50,491 bases of DNA from Halomonas alkalisoli (GTDB lineage Bacteria > Pseudomonadota > Gammaproteobacteria > Pseudomonadales > Halomonadaceae): the NCBI RefSeq assembly GCF_021412585.1, contig NZ_JAKCMI010000006.1, forward strand, positions 1 to 50,491, given 5' to 3'. Under the pieces are notes generated by a model. The model worked only from the letters and a program-made list of their open reading frames with translations, was not told the origin of the DNA and did not search any database. The position numbers were made by a program, and so were the translations under genes. Positions 34,121-42,329 of the stretch are shown here, piece by piece; position 1 is the first letter of the stretch, and each line of letters begins with the position of its first letter.

Positions 34121-34720
34121 ATGCCCCCACCGCTGAATGTGCTGCTGGTTGATGATGAAGTCGTGCGCGCCGCCATGGTCGAAGAAGCCCTGGTCGCCGA
34201 TGGGCACCGTGTGGTCTGCCGCCTGACGAGCCCGGCGAGCCTCAACGAGATGGTCGCCCGGCACCAGCCCGACGTGGTGATCATCGACATGGAATCCCCC
34301 GACCGCGACACCCTGGACAGCATGGCGCTGCTCAACCGCGAGAACCCGCGCCCGGTGGTCTTCTTCGCCGCCCAGCACGACCCGGACATTCTCCAGGCCG
34401 CCCTCAAGGTCGGCGTCAGCGCCTATGTGGTCGACGGCCTGGTTCCCGGCCGGGTCAAGGCGATCATCGAGGTGGCGATTGCCCGCTTCGATGCCTTCCA
34501 GTCCATGCGCCGCGAACTGGAGAAGACCCGCAACCAGCTCACCGAGCGCAAGCGCATCGAACGCGCCAAGGGGCTGTTGATGAAGCATCAGGACTGCGAC
34601 GAGGAGCAGGCCTACCGCATGCTGCGCAAGCTCGCCATGGACCGCAGCCAACGCATCGCCGAGGTGGCCGACAGCGTCATCGATATCCTGGAACGCCTGA
34701 ACGCGCGCTCGCCTGACTGA
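34121..34720 (+). CDS. nasT: NasT, ANTAR-domain antiterminator
   Basis: 199 aa from ATG 34121 (GTG 34103 would add six residues). N-terminal receiver-like domain (NVLLVDDE, VVIIDMESPD), short coiled coil, then a C-terminal ANTAR RNA-binding domain (ERKRIERAKGLLMKHQDCDEEQAYRML). NasT binds paired hexaloop hairpins in nitrate-assimilation leaders and prevents termination; without nitrate it is held by NasS. Such leaders are visible before nasA and before the nir operon. nasS follows 15 bp downstream. Confidence 0.93.
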   Translation: MPPPLNVLLVDDEVVRAAMVEEALVADGHRVVCRLTSPASLNEMVARHQPDVVIIDMESPDRDTLDSMALLNRENPRPVVFFAAQHDPDILQAALKVGVSAYVVDGLVPGRVKAIIEVAIARFDAFQSMRRELEKTRNQLTERKRIERAKGLLMKHQDCDEEQAYRMLRKLAMDRSQRIAEVADSVIDILERLNARSPD

Positions 34721-34735
34721 ACCGAGGTCCTATTC

Positions 34736-35773
34736 ATGAATCCGCAGGACATGCACACCACACCCGAGCTGAATCACCTGACCCTGGGCTTCGTGCCGCT
34801 GCTGGATGCCGCCCTGCTGGTCATCGCCCGTGAACGGGGGTTCTTTTCCGAACAGGGGGTCGAGGTATCGCTGTCACGGGAGAACGCCTGGTCGACCCTG
34901 CGCGACAAGGTGGCCGCCGGGCTGCTCGATGGCGCCCAGATGCTCTCGCCCATGCCACTGGCCATGAGCCTCGGGCTGGAGCGTGCGCCCTGCGACACCC
35001 TGGCGCCGATCACCCTGAGCCGCAACGGCAATGCCATCGTGCTGTCGGAGTCCCTCTGCCAGCAGAGCGGTGCCGCCCTGGGCAGCGACCCGGCCGACAG
35101 CGCACTCGCCGTCGGTGCCTGGCTCGGTCAGCAGCGCGGCCCTCATCGCCCGCGGCTGGCCATGGTCTACCCCTTCTCGTGCCAGCACTACCTGCTGCGG
35201 GAGTGGCTGAGTCTGGGCGGCCTCGACCCCGACCGCGACGTGGAGCTGGTCGTCCTGCCGCCCCCGCGCATGGTGGCGGCACTCAGCGAAGGCCAGATCG
35301 ACGGCTTCTGCGCCGGCGAACCTTGGGGCAGCCTGGCCGCGCACCAGGGTGTGGGCCAGCTCATGGCCAGCGGTGCCCAGCTGTGGCCCGACCACCCCGA
35401 GAAGGTATTGGGCGTGACCCGCTCCTGGGCCCACCACTACCCCGCCACGCTTGCCGCCCTGATCCGGGCGCTGGTGGCGGCCAGCGATTGGCTCGCCGAC
35501 TCTCCCGACAACCGCCGGCAGGCGTTGGAGTGGCTCGCCCTGCCGCCCTACCTGGACCGCTCGGTGAGCCATCTCGACACCCTGCCCCTGGGCGCTGCCC
35601 CGATTCACCAGCGGCTGTTCGGCCCTGGCGTCCTGCGCCCCGACGTGGACGCCATGGGCCGCATTGCCGAACAGCTGGACCGCTCCCTGCGTCACCTGGA
35701 TCGTGCCCTGGACATCCCGACGCTCCACGAATGCTACGCCCCTGTGCATTTCGATGCTGCCATGCACCAGTGA
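34736..35773 (+). CDS. nasS: NasS, cytoplasmic nitrate sensor
   Basis: 345 aa protein of the NrtA/CmpA nitrate-binding family. It starts directly with the mature-type fold (LTLGFVPLLDAALLVIARERGFFSEQGVEVSL) and has no signal peptide, as expected for NasS rather than a transporter receptor. Further family traits are YPFSCQHYLLREWL and GFCAGEPWG. NasS sequesters NasT when nitrate is absent. Its stop codon lies inside an NtrC-like site that probably serves the next operon. Confidence 0.9.
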   Translation: MNPQDMHTTPELNHLTLGFVPLLDAALLVIARERGFFSEQGVEVSLSRENAWSTLRDKVAAGLLDGAQMLSPMPLAMSLGLERAPCDTLAPITLSRNGNAIVLSESLCQQSGAALGSDPADSALAVGAWLGQQRGPHRPRLAMVYPFSCQHYLLREWLSLGGLDPDRDVELVVLPPPRMVAALSEGQIDGFCAGEPWGSLAAHQGVGQLMASGAQLWPDHPEKVLGVTRSWAHHYPATLAALIRALVAASDWLADSPDNRRQALEWLALPPYLDRSVSHLDTLPLGAAPIHQRLFGPGVLRPDVDAMGRIAEQLDRSLRHLDRALDIPTLHECYAPVHFDAAMHQ

Positions 35774-35779
35774 CGTGCA
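35763..35779. promoter_or_regulatory. NtrC-like site spanning the nasS stop codon
   Basis: TGCACC-AGTGA-CGTGCA matches the NtrC consensus at 11 of 12 half-site bases. The TGA stop of nasS (35771-35773) lies in the spacer. It is about 120 bp upstream of the -12 element at 35889-35893. Confidence 0.6.
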
Positions 35780-35877
35780 GGCGGCCGATCGGAAACGGCT
35801 GAGCGCCAGACAATCCCTCTGGAAAGGCATTCCCAAGAAACTGAAATAAAACGACAAAACCAACAGAAAGAGGGTTC

Positions 35878-35893
35878 TGGCCAGCTTCTTGAT
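35878..35893 (+). promoter_or_regulatory. Probable sigma54 promoter of the nir operon
   Basis: TGGCCAG-CTTC-TTGAT has the right spacing and the -24 GG, but the -12 doublet is GA rather than GC. The predicted start near 35904 is seven bases before hairpin P1, the same spacing as in the nasA leader, which supports it despite the weak -12. Confidence 0.45.
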
Positions 35894-35910
35894 TGCTACT
35901 AGTCAACCAC

Positions 35911-36001
35911 GCGATCAATGGCGGTCGCTCTCGAACAGTAGCAACGGGCGAAGACGCTCCAGCACACCCCAGGCGGGGTCGTGCCGGAGCGTCTTCTTTT
36001 T
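35911..36001 (+). promoter_or_regulatory. nir operon leader attenuator with ANTAR-type hexaloop
   Basis: P1 is GCGATC-AATGGC-GGTCGC (35911-35928), six pairs including one G-U and a hexaloop with A1 and G4. P2 is GGGC-GAAGAC-GCTC (35946-35959), with G4 but G instead of A1. The terminator pairs GAAGACGCTCC (35950-35960) with GGAGCGTCTTC (35986-35996), with an inner stem, followed by TTTTT (35997-36001). P2 overlaps the terminator's 5' arm, so the two are alternatives. Expected target of NasT. Confidence 0.75.
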
Positions 36002-36040
36002 GTGCCGCTGCTTTCTTACCCGCTTCGGAGGTGTCACTAC

Positions 36041-37357
36041 ATGCACCCACAGTCCGCACCCCAGCCGGCCACGCTCGAGCATCTCGTGATCATCGGCAAC
36101 GGGATGGCTGGCCACCGGCTGGTTGAAGCCCTGGCCAAGCGGCCGGCCCTGTCGCTGCGTATCACCGTGATCGGCGAGGAGCCGCAGCCAGCCTACAACC
36201 GTATCCTGCTCTCGCCGCTACTGGCCGGCGAGATGGAGCGCGACGCGCTTACCCTGCGCGATGCCGACTGGTATGCCGAACAGCAGATCGACCTGATTCT
36301 CGGTGAGCGGGTCACCGACATCGACCGCCAATCACGCCGCCTGACCACTGACGCCGGCCGCATCCTCGACTATGACCGCCTGGTGCTGGCCACCGGGTCA
36401 CGCCCGGCGATGCCGCCCATTCCCGGCCTCACACTTGCCGGCGTCCACGTCTTTCGCGACCTGAACGATGCCGACGCCCTGACACGTGCCGCGCAAGCCG
36501 GCGGCAGTGCCGTGGTGATCGGTGGCGGCCTGCTGGGCCTGGAAGCCGCCGAAGGCCTGCGGAAACAGGGCCAAGCCAAGCACGGCATGAACGTGAGCCT
36601 GATCCAGCGTGACGACCGGCTGATGAACCGTCAGCTGGACATCACCGCCGCCCGGTTGCTCGAAGCCGAGCTCTGCAGCCGCGGCCTCGACATCCATACC
36701 GATGCCGGCCTGGACCACCTGACCGGAGACGACCAGGGCCATGTCACCGGCGCCATGCTGAGCGACGGACACTGGCTCCCGGCCGAGTGCGTGGTGGTGG
36801 CCATTGGCATCACGCCCAACAAGGAGCTGGGCCAGGCGGCCGGGCTCGAGGTCAACCGCGCCATCGTCGTCGACGAGACCCTCACCACCTCCGACCCGGC
36901 CATCCACGCCCTGGGCGAATGCTGCGAATTCCAGGGCAATACCTTCGGCCTGGTGGAACCCATCTGGAAGCAGGTCGAGGTCCTGGCCGCGCATCTGGCC
37001 GGCGAGCCGACGGCAGGCTATGTGGAGACGCCCTGTGCCACCAAGCTCAAGGTCAGCGGCGTATCGCTCTACGCCTTCGGCCCCACCGAGGCGGAACCCG
37101 ACCACGACGTGCTCACCTACCGCGACCCGCTGCAGGGCGACTATCGCCGCCTGCTGCTGTGCGACGGGCGAATCGTCGGTGCCGTTCTCTACGGTGATAC
37201 CGCCATGGGCCCCTGGTACTTCGAACACTCGCTGGCCGGCACCGACCTCGGCCCCTGCCGCCAGGCCCTGCTGCTGGGCGCCGCCGATGCCGATGCCCTG
37301 CTTCACGAACACGCCAATCCAGACTCTCCGGAACGCCCCGTCAAGGAGGCCGCATGA
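36041..37357 (+). CDS. FAD/NAD(P)-dependent electron-transfer subunit of assimilatory nitrate reductase
   Basis: 438 aa. Rossmann motifs for FAD (VIIGNGMAGHRL) and NAD(P)H (VVIGGGLLGLEAAEGL) and the late FAD motif ending HALGECCEF are present. It resembles the N-terminal half of NirB and the separate reductase subunits called NasC or NasB in other bacteria. Likely role: passes NAD(P)H electrons to NasA. ATG at 36041 follows CGGAGG; the leader terminator lies just upstream. Its stop overlaps nirB by 4 bp. Confidence 0.85.
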   Translation: MHPQSAPQPATLEHLVIIGNGMAGHRLVEALAKRPALSLRITVIGEEPQPAYNRILLSPLLAGEMERDALTLRDADWYAEQQIDLILGERVTDIDRQSRRLTTDAGRILDYDRLVLATGSRPAMPPIPGLTLAGVHVFRDLNDADALTRAAQAGGSAVVIGGGLLGLEAAEGLRKQGQAKHGMNVSLIQRDDRLMNRQLDITAARLLEAELCSRGLDIHTDAGLDHLTGDDQGHVTGAMLSDGHWLPAECVVVAIGITPNKELGQAAGLEVNRAIVVDETLTTSDPAIHALGECCEFQGNTFGLVEPIWKQVEVLAAHLAGEPTAGYVETPCATKLKVSGVSLYAFGPTEAEPDHDVLTYRDPLQGDYRRLLLCDGRIVGAVLYGDTAMGPWYFEHSLAGTDLGPCRQALLLGAADADALLHEHANPDSPERPVKEAA

Positions 37358-39909
37358 ACACGCCTAACGCCACCAAATCCCAGTTGATCGTCATCGGTAA
37401 CGGCATGGTCGGCCACCACCTGGTCGAGCAACTGGTCGAACAGGGCGCCACCGAGCACTATGAGATCACCGTGTTCGGTGAGGAGCGCCACCTGGCCTAC
37501 GACCGGGTTCACCTCTCCGAGTATTTCAGCGGCCGCGATGCCGACTCGCTGGCCCTCTCCACCGCCGAGTACTACGCCGAGCACGGCATTGCCCTGCGCC
37601 TTTCCGAGGCAGTCACCGCCATCGACCGCGACCGCGGCGAGGTGACGACACCCCAGGGCCGCTACCCCTACGACCGGCTGGTGCTGGCCACCGGCTCCTA
37701 TCCCTTCGTGCCGCCGATCCCCGGCAACGACCGGGAAGGCTGCCTGGTCTACCGTACCCTGGAGGATCTCGACGCCATTCGCGCCATGGCCGAAACCGCC
37801 AATACCGGCGTGGTGGTGGGCGGCGGCCTGCTCGGCCTGGAAGCCGCCAACGCCCTGCGTGGCCTCAACCTGGACACCGCCGTGGTCGAGTTCGCCCCCC
37901 GGCTGATGCCGATGCAGGTCGACAGCGAAGGCGGCGAGCTGCTACGCGAGAAGATCGAGTCGCTGGGCGTGCAGGTGCTGACCGGCCGTGCCACCCAGGA
38001 GATCGTCGACGGCGAGGCCAGCCGCCACCGCATGGTGTTCCAGGACGACAAGGTGCTGGAGACCGACCTGATCGTGTTCTCCGCCGGCATTCGCCCCCGC
38101 GACGACCTGGCCCGGGACTGCGGCCTGGAGATCGGCGAGCGCGGCGGCGTGGTGATCGACGACCGCTGCCTGACCAACGACCCGGCGATTCTCGCCGTAG
38201 GTGAAGTGGCGCTGTGGAACAACAGCATCTTCGGCCTGGTGGCCCCCGGCTACCAGATGGCCAAGGCCGCCGCCGCCACCCTGCTCGCCACGGCCAGCGG
38301 CACCCAGGACGGCAGCTTCAAGGGCGCCGACATGAGCACCAAGCTCAAGCTGATGGGCGTGGACGTGGGCTCCATCGGCGACGCCCACGGCGACCGCACC
38401 CCCGGCGCGCGCATGTTCCGCTTCCTGGATCCGATCAAGCAGCAGTATCGCAAGCTGGTGGTCTCCAGCGACGGCAAGCGCCTGGTCGGCGCCATGCTGG
38501 TGGGCGACAACAGCTACTACGACACCCTGCTGCAGTACTACGCCAACCGCATGGACCTGCCCGAGGACCCCGCCGCGCTGATCCTGCCCTCGAGCGAAGG
38601 CGCGCCCACCCTGGGCCCCGACGCCCTGCCGGAAACGGCCATGATCTGCTCCTGTCACAACGTGACCAAGGGCGACATCTGCGCGACGCTGGACGCCGGC
38701 GCCGTCGACCTGGGCGCGGTGAAGGGTGAAACGAAGGCCAGCACCGGCTGCGGCGGCTGCGCCGCACTGCTCAAGAGCGTGGTCGACCACGAGCTGGAAG
38801 CCCGCGGCGTGGAGGTCGACAAGTCGATCTGCGAACACTTCGCCCACACCCGCCAGGAGCTCTACGACATCGTCCGCGTCGAGGGCATCAAGACCTTCAG
38901 CGAGCTGATGGAAAAGCATGGCTCCAAGGTGGGTCACGGTCTCGGCTCTTCATCAGCCCCAGGACTCGGCTGCGACATCTGCAAGCCGGCGGTGGCCTCG
39001 ATACTCGCCTCCTGCTTCAACGAGCCGATCACCGACGCGGCCCACATCCCGCTGCAGGACACCAACGACACCTTCATGGCCAACATGCAGAAGAACGGCA
39101 CCTACTCCGTCGTTCCCCGCGTGCCGGGCGGCGAGATCACCCCCGACAAGCTGGTGGTGCTGGGCCAGGTGGCGCAGAAGTACGCGCTCTACACCAAGGT
39201 GACCGGCGGCCAGCGCATCGACCTGTTCGGCGCCCGCCTGGAAGACCTGCCGGCGATCTGGGGCGAGCTGATCGAAGCCGGCTTCGAGACCGGCCACGCC
39301 TACGGCAAGTCGCTGCGTACGGTGAAGTCCTGCGTCGGCAGCACCTGGTGCCGCTACGGCGTACAGGACAGCGTGGGCATGGCGATCAGGCTTGAGCACC
39401 GCTACAAGGGCCTGCGCGCCCCGCACAAGATCAAGTTCGGCGTTTCCGGCTGCACCCGCGAGTGCGCCGAAGCCCAGAGCAAGGACATCGGCGTGATCGC
39501 CACCGAGAACGGCTGGAACCTGTACGTGTGCGGCAACGGCGGCATGCGCCCGCGCCACGCCGAACTGTTCGCCACCGACCTCGACGACGAACAGCTCTAC
39601 CGCATCATCGACCGCTTCCTGATGTTCTACATCCGCACCGCCGACCGCCTGCAGCGCACCTCGGTATGGCGCGAGAACCTGGACGGCGGGCTGGACTACC
39701 TCAAGCAGGTGATCCTCGAGGACAGCCTCGGCATCGGCGAAGAACTCGACCGGCAGATGCAAACCGTCATCGACGCCTACGAATGCGAATGGGCCAACGC
39801 CATCAGCGACCCGGAGAAGCTCAAGCGCTTCCGCAGCTTCGTCAACGACGCGCGCCCGGACCCGGACATTATTTACACCACTGAGCGCGGCCAGCTTCGC
39901 CCGGCCTAA
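37354..39909 (+). CDS. nirB: Nitrite reductase [NAD(P)H], large subunit
   Basis: 851 aa cytoplasmic enzyme reducing nitrite to ammonium. Order: FAD/NADH domain (IVIGNGMVGHHLVEQL; VVVGGGLLGLEAANAL), BFD-like [2Fe-2S] region around residue 430-480 (CSCHNVTKGDIC ... CGGC), then the ferredoxin-like and sirohaem/[4Fe-4S] halves with CVGSTWCRYG and SGCTRECAEAQ supplying the four cluster Cys. Full length. The sirohaem precursor enzyme CobA is encoded in the same locus. Start overlaps the upstream stop (ATGA). Confidence 0.97.
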   Translation: MNTPNATKSQLIVIGNGMVGHHLVEQLVEQGATEHYEITVFGEERHLAYDRVHLSEYFSGRDADSLALSTAEYYAEHGIALRLSEAVTAIDRDRGEVTTPQGRYPYDRLVLATGSYPFVPPIPGNDREGCLVYRTLEDLDAIRAMAETANTGVVVGGGLLGLEAANALRGLNLDTAVVEFAPRLMPMQVDSEGGELLREKIESLGVQVLTGRATQEIVDGEASRHRMVFQDDKVLETDLIVFSAGIRPRDDLARDCGLEIGERGGVVIDDRCLTNDPAILAVGEVALWNNSIFGLVAPGYQMAKAAAATLLATASGTQDGSFKGADMSTKLKLMGVDVGSIGDAHGDRTPGARMFRFLDPIKQQYRKLVVSSDGKRLVGAMLVGDNSYYDTLLQYYANRMDLPEDPAALILPSSEGAPTLGPDALPETAMICSCHNVTKGDICATLDAGAVDLGAVKGETKASTGCGGCAALLKSVVDHELEARGVEVDKSICEHFAHTRQELYDIVRVEGIKTFSELMEKHGSKVGHGLGSSSAPGLGCDICKPAVASILASCFNEPITDAAHIPLQDTNDTFMANMQKNGTYSVVPRVPGGEITPDKLVVLGQVAQKYALYTKVTGGQRIDLFGARLEDLPAIWGELIEAGFETGHAYGKSLRTVKSCVGSTWCRYGVQDSVGMAIRLEHRYKGLRAPHKIKFGVSGCTRECAEAQSKDIGVIATENGWNLYVCGNGGMRPRHAELFATDLDDEQLYRIIDRFLMFYIRTADRLQRTSVWRENLDGGLDYLKQVILEDSLGIGEELDRQMQTVIDAYECEWANAISDPEKLKRFRSFVNDARPDPDIIYTTERGQLRPA

Positions 39910-40057
39910 TGGAAATCGCTGCGCGAGCGAATCGCGTTGTTGCGCGGCACCCCGAAGGCTCGCCTAACCCCACGTTATGTCTCGCCTTCGGTCCGCCGCG
40001 CGCCTAGCGCTTCATCCCGCTCGCCGATTTCCCGAAACGAATCTGGAGATTAAAAAA
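39910..40057 (+). other. Spacer between nirB and nirD
   Basis: 148 bp without a gene, unusually long for nirB-nirD, which often nearly touch. Only the nirD ribosome site (CTGGAG) can be named; I see no clear promoter or terminator. Confidence 0.4.
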
Positions 40058-40429
40058 ATGAGTTCAGCAATTGCGGCCAAGACCATGACCCAGACCTGGC
40101 AAACCCTCTGCACCCGCGCCGACCTGGTGCCCTACTCCGGCATTGCCGCCTGGGTGGAAACCCCGGAAGGCCCGGCACAAGTCGCCATATTCTATTTGCC
40201 GGGGTACGAGCAGGAGCTCTACGCCATCGACCACCACGACCCCTTCTCCCACGCCAACGTCATCGCCCGCGGCATCGTCGGCGATATCAAGGGCCAGCTC
40301 GTCGTCGCCTCTCCGATCTACAAGCAGCACTTCCGCCTGGAAGACGGCCAGTGCCTGGAAGACGACAGCGTAGCGCTGCGCACCTGGAAGGTAAGCTTCA
40401 AGGGCGATGAGGTGTGGATCGAGGCGTGA
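40058..40429 (+). CDS. nirD: Nitrite reductase small subunit
   Basis: 123 aa Rieske-like fold protein of the NirD type (LVPYSGIAAWVETPEGPAQVAIFYLP, YAIDHHDPFSHANVIARGIVGD, PIYKQHFRLEDGQCLED). NirD members usually lack the cluster ligands, and here too the paired Cys are absent, so it is a structural partner of NirB. ATG at 40058 follows GGAG. The last 16-19 codons and the terminator recur at 42122 and 43633, so this 3' end appears to be an insertion point. Confidence 0.93.
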   Translation: MSSAIAAKTMTQTWQTLCTRADLVPYSGIAAWVETPEGPAQVAIFYLPGYEQELYAIDHHDPFSHANVIARGIVGDIKGQLVVASPIYKQHFRLEDGQCLEDDSVALRTWKVSFKGDEVWIEA

Positions 40430-40451
40430 GGTTTCAGCCATCGGAAAAGAA

Positions 40452-40485
40452 AAAGCCGCCGACGCTGGGGAGCGCCGGCGGCTTT
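40452..40485 (+). terminator. Terminator of the nir operon
   Basis: AAAGCCGCCG pairs with CGGCGGCTTT, loop containing a small GCT/AGC stem. Diverged versions accompany both nirD remnants. Confidence 0.7.
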
Positions 40486-40506
40486 GGGTTACATAAGAAA
40501 AATACG

Positions 40507-40580
40507 CTGTAGGAGCAGCTTCAGCTCCGGTCCGACGCATCGGCGACTGGAGGCCGCAGGCCTCCCGGCGGTGTTGCCAG
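40507..40580. repeat. REP-like element, complete copy
   Basis: TGTAGGAG opens the element. First palindrome GGAGC/GCTCC, second GGAGGCC-GCA-GGCCTCC, then CGGCGGTGTTGCCAG. It is shared with 147-203 and the fragment at 1-29. It separates the nir operon from the minus-strand cassette genes. Confidence 0.7.
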
Positions 40581-40582
40581 CA

Positions 40583-41374
40583 TCACAACCCTAGCTCTTC
40601 ATCTGTCGCGGCATATTCGTACTTGGCCTTGGGCGGCCATGGACGCGCTCGCCAATGGGGTTCGAATGCGAAGGACGATCGCCTGCGGCCTGGCAGCAGC
40701 ATGCCTTTTCCAGCGCCTTTGGCGTAGTCGTAGTAAAGCTTTACGATCTGTTCCTTCGTGACTTGTTGTGCGGCAGGGTGTGAGATTGAAGCATCACGCC
40801 ACTCCCGCACCCGGGCGTATTGATCCCCCTTGGGCAGTTGGAAATCCTCGTAATACTCCAGAAACCAGAAACGCATAAACAACGGCGTGAAGAGCGTCTC
40901 CGCCCATCCAAAATCCTCGTACAGAAACGGCCCCGAGGGGGCATGCTCCACCAGGAAGTCATTCAGCCGTGCGTATTGCTTCAGCATGCCCTCCCTCAGG
41001 GCATCGCGCCGCTCGAGGTCCTGGTTCATCACATACGTATATCCTTGGGCACAAAATTGAGCTTCCATTTGCGTGAGCATGTTCTCTACCGCACGCCGAT
41101 ACGGGTCACGCTGCGCGACGCCTGGCTTCGGGTATAGATCCTCCAGGTACTGCAAGATGACCAGGCTCTCCTTGATGACCTGCCCATCCGCGTTCTCCAG
41201 GATCGGCAGGGCCGTAGTGCCGCGGGCCTTTGCCAGCAACCAGTCTGGCCGAGGCTGAGTAATGTCGATCACGGAAAACGTCACGTCGTCCCTACGGCCC
41301 TTCAGCGATAGCAGAATTTCCAAACGCTGGCAGAATGGACAGACGGGAATGTGAAAGACGGTCAGCTCAGCCAT
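40583..41374 (-). CDS. Glutathione S-transferase-like / glutaredoxin-fold protein
   Basis: 263 aa from the ATG at 41374. The N-terminal thioredoxin fold has VFHIPVCPFCQRLEILLSL (CPFC at about 12-15), a cis-Pro segment TTALPILEN and ESLVILQYLEDLYP, as in GST omega-like proteins. The C-terminal helical region is longer than usual. Substrate unknown. It is the left-most gene of the minus-strand cassette series; an attC-like site lies 57 bp upstream, but no clear attC follows its 3' end, only the REP element. Confidence 0.75.
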   Translation of the reverse strand: MAELTVFHIPVCPFCQRLEILLSLKGRRDDVTFSVIDITQPRPDWLLAKARGTTALPILENADGQVIKESLVILQYLEDLYPKPGVAQRDPYRRAVENMLTQMEAQFCAQGYTYVMNQDLERRDALREGMLKQYARLNDFLVEHAPSGPFLYEDFGWAETLFTPLFMRFWFLEYYEDFQLPKGDQYARVREWRDASISHPAAQQVTKEQIVKLYYDYAKGAGKGMLLPGRRRSSFAFEPHWRARPWPPKAKYEYAATDEELGL

Positions 41375-41430
41375 ACTTCGGATCCTCAAGCCATGCCGGG
41401 AAAGCTGTCATCCAAGACATACAATGGGCC

Positions 41431-41479
41431 GCCCAACGCCCGGCTCAGAAAATCTGTTGCTGGCAATCGGTAGTTAGAC
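41431..41479 (-). other. attC-like integron recombination site (short)
   Basis: On the minus strand, GTCTAAC opens the site and GTTGGGC closes it; both fit the RYYYAAC/GTTRRRY cores. The 49-bp interior is partly palindromic (ACCG/CGG blocks). It is shorter than most attC sites. Confidence 0.5.
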
Positions 41480-41485
41480 AGCACA

Positions 41486-42097
41486 TCAGGCTTGTACACG
41501 GCGCAGGCGGTACCAGTGCTCGTCCGGGCGCAGCACCCATTCCATAAGTCGCGGCAGCTTGAAGAAGGACGGTTTCACGTCGGTGATCTGCCAGCCAGCA
41601 AAAGCGGCCTCGATTTCTTCGCGGCTTACGCCCCGAATCAACGGGCGAAGGCGCCGCGGCCAGCACAGCAGGAACACCGTAGCGTCCTCGGTGGCCAGGG
41701 CATCTACGCTGCGGGCCATTCCTTGCTGCTGCTCAGTATCGAAATCATGGAAGGTGCCGGTATCCAGGATGAGCCGAAAGCCGGAACCGACTTCAGCCTC
41801 TGAAAGCCGAGTAACGTCCCCCAGCACAAGCTTCATCTCCACACCCGCGGCCCGGACACGCTCGCGCCCCCGGTTCAGGGCTTTTTCCACAAAGTCCACG
41901 CCGGTGACATCCCAACCCCGTTTGGCCAGCTCGATGCCCCAGATGGCGCTGCCCGTGCCGATATCCAGGGCACGCCCGTAGGGTGGCTCACGGCCCTGCT
42001 CCTCATTTTCCAGGAGCGATGCCAGGGATCGAAAGAACTCCTGGTCGGTATCCTCCCAGGGATGAAAGCCAATAGCGTACGAGAATTTCCAATTCAT
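41486..42097 (-). CDS. Class I SAM-dependent methyltransferase
   Basis: 203 aa from ATG 42097, which follows AGGGAG. Motif I is RALDIGTGSAIWGIELAKRG, followed by VTGVDFVEKAL and LILDTGTFHDF. Small-molecule or thiol-type methyltransferases have this form, but the substrate is unknown. It is followed by the attC at 41431-41479 and preceded by a core-like GTTAGGG (42113-42107), so it looks like a single-gene cassette. Confidence 0.82.
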   Translation of the reverse strand: MNWKFSYAIGFHPWEDTDQEFFRSLASLLENEEQGREPPYGRALDIGTGSAIWGIELAKRGWDVTGVDFVEKALNRGRERVRAAGVEMKLVLGDVTRLSEAEVGSGFRLILDTGTFHDFDTEQQQGMARSVDALATEDATVFLLCWPRRLRPLIRGVSREEIEAAFAGWQITDVKPSFFKLPRLMEWVLRPDEHWYRLRRVQA

Positions 42098-42121
42098 GAG
42101 CTTCTCCCTAACGTCAGGCAT

Positions 42122-42178
42122 GAGCTGCGCACCTGGGAGGTGAGCTTCAAGGGCGACGAGGCGTGGATCGAGGCGTAA
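42122..42178 (+). pseudogene. Remnant of the nirD 3' end (copy 2)
   Basis: Encodes ELRTWEVSFKGDEAWIEA and stop, against ALRTWKVSFKGDEVWIEA in nirD. It is followed by a diverged terminator-like hairpin (AAACCGC/GCGGTTT, 42198-42228). No start codon or upstream nirD sequence is attached. It marks an insertion boundary. Confidence 0.85.
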
Positions 42179-42246
42179 GGGGTCGAACGGATAGAAAAAA
42201 CCGCGACACTCGAGGAGGCCGGCGGTTTACGGTCGATTGTTGCCTT

Positions 42247-42328
42247 GTCTAACCCTCGCTCGCCGACTTTTCAGACAGTGCCTAACGCGATGCGTGTCCA
42301 CTGGAGTGGGGGAAAGTCCACCAAAGGC
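42247..42328 (-). other. attC-like sequence after the 42330 gene
   Basis: On the minus strand, CGCGTTAGGC (core 42286-42280) and GTTAGAC (42253-42247) are core-type boxes downstream of the gene's stop. The left inverse core next to the stop is poor (GCCTTTG), so this is probably a degenerate site. Confidence 0.35.
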
Positions 42329-42329
42329 A

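Noticed and set aside
40583..41374. GST-like gene as part of the nir operon
   Set aside because: It is on the opposite strand, beyond the nir terminator and a REP element, and next to an attC-like site.
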